A DNA stretch of 64,000 bases. Origin: Multifurca ochricompacta. Its lineage: Eukaryota > Basidiomycota > Agaricomycetes > Russulales > Russulaceae. Position 1 is the stretch's first letter. The number at the start of each line of letters is the position of its first letter. The notes beneath the pieces were generated by a model. That model worked only from the letters and a program-made list of their open reading frames with translations. It ran no database searches and was not told the origin of the DNA. Below, in pieces: positions 10,837 to 22,314 of the stretch. Made by a program: the position numbers and the translations under genes. Location of the stretch: contig WTXG01000078.1 of assembly GCA_022496185.1 (NCBI GenBank), forward strand, positions 93,496 through 157,495, read 5' to 3'.

Positions 10837-13800
10837 CTTTCCCTGAATGACATGCAGAAAAAGGTTGGCGAGACCAGTCACCAGATATGCTCTTCACGTA
10901 TGCTTGGAAGGGTGGTGAGATCCTGTCCACGAAATGGTTCTAAAGCCTATGAGTGTTTCCTCTCGAAGCTCGAAGAGATCTGCTGTCTGCTGGCCATCAG
11001 ATCGAATGGATTGTGATCAAGGATCAAGGATCACGTGACTCGGGGGACGCGCCAGTGTCAATAGAGTAGACTCAGACCCAGCTCTGAAGAGAAGGCATCA
11101 GGAAATAAAAAGTTGTGAAGCACTTCACTTAGCTGGAGTGTATGTCGCGAATCCACAGTTAAGCCACGATTCGTGGCTGACCCGTCTGCGGGGAAGTCAT
11201 CTATAACCTAGGGAGAACAACACCACTACTCGAGGTTTTGCATAATGCTTTAACATGCAGGTGCAGTTGAAGCAGTGGTTACAAAAGCCCAGTTGACCAA
11301 AAACACTACAGGCTCCTCTCGAACCTGTTGCTCAATAGTTAACGAGGATATGGCCCCGCAACTTGGAGGCTTTCCGCCTCAAAGTCTGCAACGAGAAATT
11401 GAACTGATTGGCGTCATTTCCTTGATAAAGATAGTCCAAAGTAAACCGTGCAATCCAATGAGTCAAATCGTCAATTGGCCGAATCACTTGGGAGAACCTT
11501 GAATAGTAAAAAAGCCCATCAAATAAAGCCAACCTCGAGAAGTGTGATTCATGATTGAAAAACCCGAAGCACGCCATTTTGGAGCAGTAGATACGTTGTT
11601 GACAGAGCCGAAAACCCGCACCAGTGGGCCACATCCAATTGATATAAGTGTCATTGGTACACCATGCTTGACTACATGTAGAGGAAGGTATGGGGTCTAA
11701 GAGAGATGAGCACCAGCGCAGGCAAATGGGAGTGTTGATGTTATCAAGTGACCACCTTAGTCACGTGTATCGGAGTTACGGGAAATCCCGACACTGAGCT
11801 GCGAGCCATCTCCCACCCTCTACCCATACGAAATCAGTTGAATTATAAGTCATACGCTTTCTTGCAGGGCTTGGGAACACAGAAGATAGAAACTTGAAAT
11901 TGAACCCGCGTCCAGACCTAACACTTATTTTTGAGTCCTACGGGGCATGAGAGCTGCCACTGTTTCTCAGTGGCTGTGTTTTATCCCTCATTGATTGAGG
12001 ACCCAAAAGCAAGGTCATTGCTTATAAATGACGACGTCCTTCCCCACCTAGTTGTTGGCGGATACGATAGCCAATGAGAATGTCTAATAACGGTCCTGCA
12101 GGTCTAGCAGTTTGCCTCATGTCCCCAACGAAATCACCACAGCGCACGCCTCCCCCCCCCCCGCGTACATATCAGCATCCCGAATTAAGACTAGGTTGTG
12201 AGACAATTCCCTGATAGAGCAGCTAAAATGAAAATCAATCGATCAACCCAGAAGGCGACTGAGAACCCACCCGAAAGTTTACGCGAGCGAAGCAGCGAAA
12301 ATTTTACTGTTCGAAACGGATTTTTACCTATCCCACACACAAAAACGAGACGCCACTGCCTCTCTCCAAGCGCTAAGGTAAAAACGGAAGTGAGGTTCGT
12401 GGGCGGGTTTACGGTCCGCGCCCCGCCCTCCGCTTATTCCGGCCCGTCCTGCGCCTTCTCACTCATCCAGTTCAACCACTCGCCTTTTGTCGTCTCTCGC
12501 CAGTTATCTTTGTATCACCAATTGGTAGTATCGAAGGATGGGTATTGTCGTGCGTCATGAATCAATTCTCGTTGCTTCCTTTCATTTTTACTTTCAGCTT
12601 CACACCCATGAAGCGGGTCCCTTCTTATATCACTAACATTTCTTTGATTGGGCTCGTTGCACACTGACCTTATGTATGTATATCCTGTCCATGAAATACC
12701 AGCTTAGTTCTCGCCTCTTCGCCTCGTTGCATGCCACAGCTTTCGGAATTAGCAAACGGTCTACCAAGCTTCAAGTGTCTTTTGACATATTCGACACTCG
12801 GCCCATATCAGTGACTACCGACAAACCCTTGTCCCTTTCTCCCTCTCTCCCTCCCCCTCTTCTGCGGAATCCCGCTCCGCATCGGACTCACGATCGTGTA
12901 GTGCCTTCCGAAGGCATGGGTTATTCACACGCGTGGTGTTTTTCGTGACGCCCCTGGCCCGGCGCGTCCTAGACCACATATTCTTGCTTCAATCAATAAA
13001 TGCCCAGTTCGGTATGGCTTTGTGATGATAATGGACAAGGTCAGAATACCAGGGGTCAGGAATGAGACTGGGATACTTTTGGCTAAGCCTTGATCTGCAC
13101 ACAGTTTCATTGCAGCATCAAAAATTTCGACTAGTTCTAACTGGATGAAGTTCCGTAGCGAAGAGATTCGCTATGAAAGGGAGTGAAAATTTAATGGCGT
13201 ACGCAAGGCCGACAACAGATCACAGTAGGAACACTATAATGGCAAAAGGGTAAAGTGAGAGTCAGCATTTAAGCGCTCATGCACTGGGGGAACTTTCCAA
13301 GTTCCATTCAAAAAAAAATATGGTGTTCACCCGAATCCGATCAACGCACCGGATCATCAAAGTTTTCAACAGGGACAGACTTGAGATGATACGGCGGCCT
13401 GTGCGTCTGCGTTACTCGCCCTGGACTCCTCTTCCAGCGCTTGTGATATTTAACTCACCTTGCCATCCCTTAGTTCAGATCACTGCCAGCGCCTCAGCAG
13501 TGCTTTCATGGGCGGTTAGGACTTTTTGCGTTGTGATAGGCGCGGCATTGGCGAGTGGCAGGAGAAATGATCCACTAGGACCGTCGCAGCATTTACGTTT
13601 TCGACACTTGTGGGTTTAGTAGCAACCCTACCATGGGAACCATCGGCTTGGGATTATTAATTGAGAGGAGACTTCAACTGCTCGCTGTCACAAGCATCGC
13701 TGGCTGGAAATAGTAGCAGCATGGGAGTCACGAGCAACACCTACTAATTAGAGAAGGCATTTTAGTTCAATCTATATTTCACTCCGCCGATTATCTCTTG

Positions 13801-15382
13801 TGGTGTCACTGGTTTTTATCGACCTCGTGTGGTTGTCAGAAGCGGGGGGGGCACGTTTTGGCCGTGGGTATTGTTTCTTTGTTGGTTGGACCGTACAGCG
13901 TCGGTTGCATTGCTGCGTGATAGGCATGGCTACGATACGATGGTTGTCACAGGCTCTTTACAGAATTACGGAAGGAATGCATCGCGCCATCGAGCAGCGC
14001 CACCTTCAATTATCAGGTGAACACGTGACTTTAGATTTCACACGCTCTCGGTGCCACAAGTCGAACTCCGACTCGACTCCGACATTCATTTATAATTTCA
14101 TAACAACATAAAAAGAGAAGTGCTTCATTTTATGAATGACATGACTATGTGGTAAAAGCTGAAAAAAAGACAACGTCAGTTCGTATGCTCTCTAAACCCG
14201 AAATCGAAACCTGAGCTCGATCATCCGCACCTCTCGGAAAATGCATAGCCTCTGAAACACGAGAAGAAGCAAGTCGAGGTGCAAGTAACTCGGGTGTTTG
14301 GCAGTTAGACCATTTACAACTCCTGGTCCCTGTCATCACTGTGTCATTTCATTCTTATCTTCATCTGGCCAGTTTTCTTGATTTCAACATCGATTAACGT
14401 GGTCCCTGGCTCCATCCGGAATTTGAAAGGGTTCAATGAGGAACGATTGAGTTCACGGGCTAGTAAGTGAAGCACCCAAGACGAAGTTCAATATGGCGCG
14501 CCACTACGTCCTTACACAGCGATAGCGAACAACAGGACTAATGTGGAGATTAGAAAAAATTAGTGCCATGAGGTAATTTGTCTACCACACTCCATGGGTG
14601 ATGTTCTGGCTAAGTGGGGGGGGGGTCTCAATCGTGCGTGATCCAACGCTCAACCACCAATAGAATAAGGTTCATGGCTGCATTAAATTTGTAATTCTTA
14701 ATTCCTCGAAGTATCGTTAGTGATGCCCTACCAACCAAACCTCAAGGCACGACGGATTTCTTCTTTGTTTATTTTATTTTTATTTATCAATTGATACGTT
14801 TTGTTAGATTAGATACGTCATCATATATCATACTCAATACTCATACAGTGAGTGACTTTAGCACGGTTCCCAGGGCATTCGCTGCTATTAATTATGTAAT
14901 ATCCCAGTGAGCTCAGCTGACCACTGGCATGGCTCATCTCGTGCGCAAAAACACCGCTGCACTACACACACACCACGTTCCACAAAATCATATTTTTGCT
15001 GAGTTTGTCTGGCAATTTCTGCAGTCCCGCATCGCAAATACCCGAGCTTCCACGGTTTAAACAATATAGGGGGCGTTCGCAGCTGCAGAATGAACTAGAA
15101 GAAGTTACGTTTATAATCTGGAATCTGCCATGAGCGCACTACCAGTCACAGAATTTCAAGCTGTAGATCTGGGGTGTTGGATTTTCATTCCAAGTTTCCA
15201 GTGGGATTATACTACCAAATCCGCCAAACTTTCTGGGACTCTGGGATTTGGAACCCACCTTTACCCATACTGGTACCGATATCAGTCTCGGAAGTCAAAA
15301 AAAACGCCATGGTAAATAAAAGGCCTTCCGACAATCTCAAACCACTGGAATTCGAAGCCCCTTTTTTACCGCTTCAACATTC
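10837..15382. other. 4.5-kb stretch with no recognised gene
   Basis: I found no convincing exon chain, tRNA or transposon here. Short open frames (for example 11332-11634 minus and 12198-12560 plus) show no recognisable motif. A pyrimidine-rich stretch at about 12420-12560 and another near 12830-12860 resemble promoter/5'-UTR sequence, but I could not attach them to a gene. A short G run lies near 14620. Confidence 0.4.
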
Positions 15383-16866
15383 ATGACTGCAAACACATCT
15401 CATGCTACAGGACTCTGGCGCTGGGTAATTGTTTTTTCATTCCCAACCTCCCCCCTGTGGCTGCAGTCACACTGAGTTCATACACTTTCAGGTTGAGCTC
15501 TCCCGCGTCCATAAGTTCGCCGGCTCGATGCTCATATTCTGGCCTTTCGGTGAGCTGGCGCCTATTTCGCCAGTCATTGAACTGTTACAACCTGTTCTCA
15601 TCCTGACATAGCCTGGGGATTGACGATGGCCGCCCGCTCGCTATCACTCCCTCTTCAAGTATACATTTTTAATCTTACCTACGGTCTAATCGGTGCAGCC
15701 CTTCTGCACAGGTGAGCATTGTAGCATCACCGCAAAGTGTCATTCATCCATTGTTTGCCTCACACCATTCCTGAAATGATAGTATGCTTCTTTCTCGGCT
15801 CATTAGTGGTGCTTCGCTTACTCTCATTTAGGTGCTGGTTGCGTATGGAATGACATCCTTGACCGTGAATTTGACCGACAAGTAGGTAAGAAACTCACGA
15901 GACGTTTAATAATCCTGTTTGTGACTCACGATCGTGGTAACACAGAGCGGACGAAGCATAGGCCTGTTGCCGACGGTCGTGTATCCGTTCCGGGTGCCCT
16001 CGCGTTTTTGGCAGCGCATCTTGTGCTGCTCGTTGCTATGCTGTGGCCGGTCAAACCCCTTGCGTAAGTTTCATTTCTCATATGGCAAATTCCCGCTGAA
16101 TCAAGAAACAGCTGGAAACTTGGGCTTGTCACCGTGTTCCCCTTAGCAGGGATCTACCCACTTATGAAACGCGTGACGTACTGGCCGCAAGCCTGGTTAG
16201 GTATGTGAGTCCTCTGCTTTGCAGCCCTTTATTCCCGACTCGCGCGCTCCTTCTCGCGTCAGGTGTGGCCATGAACATGATATCCCTCGTCGCGTGGAGC
16301 GCACTGCACGGGAGGCTTGCTTCGGCATCGGGGGCACTTATAATCGGTTGTTGGTGGTGAGTAAACGTCTATGCCCTCGTTTGCGACGCCAAATCGGTTG
16401 ACGGGGAACTTGCATAGCTGGACCCTCTATTATGGTGCGAGATCCTACCCGTTTCGCGCATATGCTCCCACCTTATCGCGCTTAGATACCATCTATGCCT
16501 GCCAAGACAAGCGTGACGACGTGCAAGCAGGCGTGAAATCGACTGCTCTTCTATTTGGTGTTCATGTGAAAAAAGTTTTAGCCGTCTTCGCTGCACTTCT
16601 GGTTGCGTGCCTAGCGACAGCTGGGACATTAAACAAACAAGGGGTGCCCTATTTCGTGCTTACAGTTGGTGGTACAGCCGCCCATCTTATTCTGCAGCTT
16701 CGAAACCTTGACGTGGACGACACGAAAAGTTGCCTGACGGCGGTAAATCGCCCACGTTTGTCACTCTCGGTAGCGTGCACTAATTATCAGATAGTTCGAA
16801 TCGAATGGCTTCACTCTCGGCGAAATTGTTTGGGGTGGATTATTTGTGGATTATATTTTTGGATGA
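15383..16866 (+). CDS. UbiA-family prenyltransferase
   Basis: Integral-membrane prenyltransferase that would attach a prenyl chain to an aromatic acceptor; it could serve ubiquinone-like or meroterpenoid synthesis. The start chosen is MTANTSHATGLWRW at 15383, because this exon (15383-15424) splices in phase to VELSRVHKFAGSML (from 15492), the usual first-helix context. Both Asp-rich motifs are present: NDILDREFDRQ (exon from 15832) and DTIYACQDKRDD (about 16486-16525), the Mg-diphosphate ligands of the family. Several hydrophobic helices follow, and the protein ends GGLFVDYIFG with TGA at 16864-16866. About eight exons with short introns. Oddity: the splice between exons 3 (ends 15711) and 4 (starts 15832) is out of phase by one base if canonical GT-AG sites are used. 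A single-base error or mutation near 15711 is likely. The neighbour about 2.1 kb downstream on the same strand is an O-methyltransferase. The substrate cannot be told. Confidence 0.8.
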
Positions 16867-19019
16867 AATGTAGAATGGCGTGGCGTTGGGCGCATTGTAT
16901 ATCTCACATGTATAACGGGTCGACCATTATATTTCCGTTTCCACGGACTCCAGAAATGACTTATCTGATGTATCTCTGAACCAGAGCGACTTGAGAGACC
17001 TTGGGAATTTCTTACGGCTCGATAACCATCATCACGAGAACGAGCGCCACTCGACGGCGCATAATGCGTTCCTGAATGTCTGGAACGCATTCATCGTGCC
17101 TTTAATACCGAGCTGGAATCACACATGGCTCTACAAGCTGTCTCTGATTGGTTTCGTAACAGGCTCATCTGGCTCTGCTTCGTAGACTCGTCCAGTACAG
17201 CGGCGTCCGAATTCGGTGGGAAGTTTATTAGAACCTCGCCATATGTTTTACTAGGCGCTCGGATCATGTCAGGGAATGGAAGCAGATTTACTTGATTCGT
17301 GGAAGTGTTGCGCTCCATTTCGGCTGGGGGAGCGAGCGGCGTTGACATAGGTCAAGGGCCATTGGATGTAGTAATGGTGAGTCTGACGCACAGTAGCGCT
17401 GGAAAACGAAAGGCGTATTGCCCGGGACGATCACTAGATTGCACCGAGCGCCCATTCGATAAGGAATAGTGACTTTGGGACTGTACCAGTGGACGGGATT
17501 TTCCTTGCCAAAAATAATCTGGAATGGTTCACTGACACACGATTTTGTTCATTGTTCACTCGACAGAGGGAAATTGAGGAATTGACAGAGATATGTGGAC
17601 TCTTGTTGAGATTTTATGTAAATACGACTTTCTTCAATTCCCACCGATACCGTAATCGTTATAATCGAATTGATATAAACCACATTCCAAAAAAAAAAAA
17701 AAAAGTGGCGGTGGCGGATCAGTTCTATACGCCATATTGTGCCAAAAAGTCAAGGGACAAGAAAGGCGATAATTTCGAACGAAGTTTACGGGAGCGTCAG
17801 AGCGGAGCGATACGATGTACGAGAAGTCCGAACGTCGCAGAGTGAGATAATGATGAGCCTCAGGAGAGATGAGGTGATTGTGGAGTGGAGGTGGAACGTA
17901 AGCACTCGGAGGGATGTCCTGCGACTTGACGAACATTCTGAAGATTAATGAGAACCGGTTTTACCGCGAGAATGGATTAGTCAAAGTACTGGCGATTTAT
18001 ACTTGCTTGGCTATATATAGTTGAAGCGTCGAGCTTCAGGTCGCACCCTACTCAATTGAGTCAAAACAAAAATAATATTAAACTGGCTGCATTCATCCAA
18101 TTTGGCCTCTGCCTCTGCTTGTTATGTAGTTCTGTGATCGATGAGGCAAGGAATTTAAAACAAAAGATCCTAGGTGCGAACGTCCCACACTTGAGCCACG
18201 TTGTCGCGCTTGCTATCATGTAGTAAAAAAAGATCACTTGTCTTTTCAAAGACAAGTATGAAACTAGATCACGTATTGGGGCGCGCGAATGAAGGAGCGA
18301 GACAACCTAACCGTACTTCCATACCAAGGAAACAAGGAATTCCCCCAAAGGGATATCACCAAACTTTGAAGCTCATTCGGGCCTCCAGAGGCGCACAGCG
18401 TGGTGCGCGCGCTCCTCCTTCTAAGCCTCCAGCGAACCAAAGTCCGCAGTTTTTCATCCAGGTCGACAACGTAATCCCCTTATGTCTTGATTATGTACGG
18501 TCACGGAGGTTAGGAGAGCCCTATCTTTTCATCGGTAAGGTGACAACTGTGTGCGCACGCACCTTCATTCCATATGCTTCAGTCTCCATTTTGTGGTTTC
18601 CTAGTTATTATACGGCTCAAGGAACGGGCGAAGGGAAGCAAGGGCCTAAACGCTGAAAGTTATGGAGATATATCCAATACAATTCGCTCCATCCATCGCT
18701 CTCTTGCTTGGGCTAGTGGGCCTAGAAGACATTAGAGAGGGACCTATTTAGTATTCCCACGTTTGTACTAGACTGACAAGTGAGGGGGTGCTCTCGGGAG
18801 GGGTGTGGCCTATTTCCGTTGACATTCACCTCGAGCAGCGCCGCAATGCGAGCGCAAATACCAGTAAGTTCTAGTTGGTTCCCAGTGATTGGCTCCGATT
18901 GAAGAAGAAATATCTTATATTAGTAAAGTCATTGATGGAGTCGAGTCGTGCGACTACCCATGATGCGTAACCTATAAATCAATCTCGTGCAGGTTCCTCA
19001 ATCGTGCGCATCGCAAATT
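16867..19019. other. Intergenic region between prenyltransferase and methyltransferase
   Basis: No gene recognised. A minus-strand frame at 17091-17348 (MSTPLAPPAEMERN...) could be a small hypothetical exon, but no family is apparent. There is a 15-nt A run near 17690 and a TATATATA stretch near 18012 with no credible gene downstream. Confidence 0.4.
18973..18979 (+). promoter_or_regulatory. TATA box of the O-methyltransferase gene
   Basis: TATAAAT lies 47 bp upstream of the ATG at 19020. This spacing argues against the in-frame ATG at 18987, which would fall about where transcription starts. Confidence 0.5.
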
Positions 19020-20806
19020 ATGTCAAGCAGTCCACTTACGATACTCGCAGGAATCATCTCACAAGGTGTGCAGGACCTTGAATCTGCCTACTCAAATCAT
19101 GGTCTTTCATTTCCTTCCCTCGACGAACCCTTCAAGCCTGGACCTCTTGATGATAATCCTGAGCTTGGTGCCGCCACACGCCTAATTGTTGCGGCTGCTT
19201 ACCAAATAATCGCCACTGTGAGGCCACCACTTGAGACGATTCAAGACTATGCTCCTGCAATGTACTTGACATCCTCCTTGGGGCTTATCGATGAGATTAA
19301 TGTCGCTGATGCTCTCAAGGACGCTGGTCCACAGGTGAGTTGGTAGCGCCTAGCGCCGCCTGACTCATGGTGCGTCTAACTTGATGCATTTGAAATTCAG
19401 GGTCTTCACGTGAAAGACATTAGTACCAAGACGGGTGTTGTCGACTCTGTCAAACTTGGTAACGTTATTGTCAAGTCAATATTTTGGTTAGGCCGGTACC
19501 TCATTCTTTCTCGCTTGGTAGCCCGTGTCTTGCGCTATCTTGCGAGTCGTCATGTTTTCCAGGAGGTGGCCCCAGACATATACGCGAATAACCGCATCTC
19601 TTCTATTCTTGTCAAATCTAAACCTCTTGAAGAGCTCAAGAAAGAGTACGCGTCCACCCATCTATTACCGATCCTTCAATTGACTGTCTAATCACCGTCT
19701 CTCGTGTCACAGCAAACTGACCAAGTATGAGGATGCACCCGCAGCGGCATTCGTGGGACATGTGTACGCATTGCCATCCTTTTCGTATCCTTGAACGATC
19801 TCATTTTCTCCAATCGATTACCGTAGTGCGGACGAAGCATTCAAAGGTGCCGCATATCTCAGCTCTTACATTAAGGATGAACCCACGGATGTCGACACAC
19901 CATGGAACATTGCTACTGGCAGAAAGGGGTCAATCTGGCAGTGGTACGAGGAGCCCGACAATGTCTGGCGTTACCACCGTTTTACGGCTGCAATGAAGGG
20001 CGGCGCAGACCGTTTCCCTTCCACAATTTATACTGAAAGCTTTGATTGGAAGTCCCTTGCACCTGATAGTGTCGTGGTTGATGTTGGTGGAAACGTTGGA
20101 AAAGTCACTCATGAGTTGTATAAAGCTTTCCCGCACCTTAAATTCGTCATCCAAGATCTCCCTCCTGTTGTCGAAGACGCCAAAAGTGTAAGACTTCTTT
20201 ACTAGAGTGCCAGTCTGCCTACCCTCTCTCATTGTGCTGACGAGACAGTTCTGGGCCGAAGTTGCGCCTCATGCGGTAAAGGATGATCGTGTAAGACTCG
20301 AAGGTGATCCGTTTACCTGTTCAGACCCGGGCCGTAAACCTCATATATCAACTTCAGCCCACGACTTCTTCCAGCCTCAAACGACCAAAGAGCCTGCGGC
20401 GTATGTACTCCGCCTCATTCTCCATGACTGGGCGGATAGCCCCAGCGTTACTATCTTGAAGAACCTGCGTGCCACTGCGATGCCAAACACGCGTCTACTT
20501 GTCTTTGAAGGTGTCATGCCGCACGTGTGCCCCACCCCTGGTGGTCCTCCTCCCCCACCGTCACCACTCCTTGGGAATCTCGGTGCGGGGATGGGAGCAT
20601 TTATAACAATGCTTGACCTGCAGGTGCGGTAACGTTTACCTTTGTCAAGTGTAGAATAAGGAAACGAGACTGCGCAGATGTTTACAGTATTCAACGGGCA
20701 AGAGCGCACAGTCGAGCAATTCTCGGCGCTAGGAAGCGTCACGGGCTGGAAGCTGGAGGCGGTAAATCCTGGTCCGCTGACGGCATTCATTTTTGCTCCT
20801 GAATAA
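19020..20806 (+). CDS. SAM-dependent O-methyltransferase, COMT-like family
   Basis: Methylates a hydroxyl group of a small molecule using S-adenosylmethionine. The N-terminal half is the helical dimerisation region (MSSSPLTILAGIISQGVQ; KTGVVDSVKL spliced to ARVLRYLASRHVF, 64-nt intron at 19459-19521). The SAM-binding core reads VVVDVGGNVGKVTHEL (about 20075-20120), followed by FVIQDLPPVVEDAK. The catalytic-base region AYVLRLILHDWAD carries the expected His-Asp-Trp. The protein ends GPLTAFIFAPE with TAA at 20804-20806. About eight exons; all the splice junctions I traced keep frame, so the gene looks intact. A Pro-rich insertion (GGPPPPPSP, about 20540) sits before the last helices. Same strand as the UbiA prenyltransferase, so the two may act in one small pathway (inference). 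Confidence 0.85.
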
Positions 20807-21419
20807 TCACAGGCCATGCGAAACGACGAGCGGTCATCACAGTTTGTTGTATAGAGTAGTGATGTTTTCCCATCCTTAGGAGATGTATAAAGACAATTGG
20901 GTTGGTTGAAGCAACCCAACCATTGTGATTTCTCGAAGAACCCGCCTTTGAACTTTGGCCTTTGCAAACGTGATCGCGTCATTACTCTCGGGGAGACCCA
21001 TATATGCACGCTTCTCAAATATACAACCTACCAGACAAAGGTATTCAGTAGTGCTTTGAGAGAGGCCAGCTAAGTTGCACTGTCAATGTTGCCTTGATGT
21101 CTCCTGCATCGCCTATGGGTAATCTCTGGCGTTCATGGATGATGGATGCCATTTTAAGTGACATCACCAAGACAAAGAATTGCTTTGGCCTGTTGGAACT
21201 TGCGAATGGCCAGAAGGGATATGTACATTTTTTTGGGGAGCAAGGTACCACAAACTGCTCACCCTGCTCACTCCAGAATCATGTCAATGCACTCTCTATC
21301 AGAAACCAGTGGAACATTTCCTCTCTAGTATTAAATATCTGTAGATTATACTGTTAATCCTTATTTATATCCATAGTAGATTACTGATTACCATATACTC
21401 TATTTTGTCCTTGCTCTTT

Positions 21420-21716
21420 ATGAGATCACCCTCAGCCCAAGGTCTGCTTGACATTCTTTCATCTCCTGATGTGTCTTCATCCACCCTCTTGGTTTTTTTG
21501 CCCACTGTGCACTCATTGAACTCCTTTTGCTTCTTTTTCTCACTCTCATGAACTCTTTGGACCTTCTTGTTTTCCCTATCTTGCCTTCAACAATGGTCAC
21601 AAGTCTTGTGCAGTAAGTGTCAAGGCACAAGATTTTTACACCATGCCTCGGAACATTTTTTTGTAGCAGAAGGAGTGTTATTGTCCATTGCATGGATGGG
21701 AGGAGGGAGGACATTA
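21420..21716 (-). pseudogene. Degenerate transposon-like Cys-rich fragment
   Basis: One minus-strand frame reads CSEAWCKNLVP, HLLHKTCDHC and RQDRENKKVQRVHESEK, with TGA stops after NLVP and DHC. The paired cysteines followed by a basic segment resemble the N-terminal zinc-binding region common in mushroom transposon proteins. No catalytic domain follows. Low confidence in the family. Confidence 0.35.
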
Positions 21717-21744
21717 ACTAATAACTATTAAAACGTTGTTTACA

Positions 21745-21832
21745 TGTCACATGACTTTGATTTGTAATGATATTTCGTTGCTCAATGATAACTTTCCTTT
21801 TTGATATTATTACAAATCAAAGTCGTGTGACA
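21745..21832. repeat. 88-bp inverted repeat (hairpin)
   Basis: Arms of 29 nt (21745-21773 and 21804-21832) match at 27 of 29 positions; the left arm starts TGTCACATGACTTTGATTTG. The spacer is 30 nt. It could be a tiny foldback element or the joined ends of a deleted transposon. Confidence 0.75.
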
Positions 21833-22314
21833 ATATTACCACTTTAGGGTTGTTAGCGTGGGGGAGAGTTGGGCGACGAATTGCATTGCATATTGTGACA
21901 TGTCGAATTTACAGCGCGGGCTACACCTGAAAAGCTACAACCAAAAGAACTACAACATACTTTCACTCTAACAACCCACCTGCACCTCACATAGGACCTT
22001 TCAATATCGTGACCCTTGCATGCCCCTGCACAGGTATACTATGCCGTTGACTTTGATTTACAATCGTCGGCAACTCTCTTCTCCGCTGCTATAAGTCTTA
22101 ACAATAGCCTTCATGTTAAAATCTGTCTACCTTCATCTTTACGCCTTCCCTAGTGAAAACTCTCATATTCGCGCAGAACTAGTTACTCCTACTATATTCA
22201 AGCTCTTATAAATCAATAAACGAAACCCTGATATCGGCGGCTCAGGCTTCATAAATTTTGTAAGTGAAGTCGCCGTATCGGACATTAAAAGAAAAACATC
22301 CACGAAACTCGAAT

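Larger units (their letters stand above)
20807..22314. other. AT-rich intergenic region with repeat debris
   Basis: About 1.5 kb between the methyltransferase and the large GTPase gene. It holds a degenerate Cys-rich coding relic (21420-21716) and an inverted repeat (21745-21832), listed separately. A second short palindromic stretch lies near 20893-20926 (gggttggttgaagcaaccca). Nothing else recognised. Confidence 0.5.

Noticed and set aside
12198..12560. 120-codon plus-strand open frame
   Set aside because: No motif, no plausible splice partners and composition like the surrounding non-coding sequence.
17091..17348. Minus-strand frame starting MSTPLAPPAEMERN
   Set aside because: It has an ATG and reasonable composition, but no recognisable domain and no convincing next exon; left as unassigned.
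18008..18020. TATATATA stretch as a promoter
   Set aside because: No coding exon downstream could be supported.
18987..19019. Upstream in-frame ATG for the O-methyltransferase
   Set aside because: It lies only about 10 bp after the TATA box; the ATG at 19020 has normal spacing and starts a typical N-terminus.
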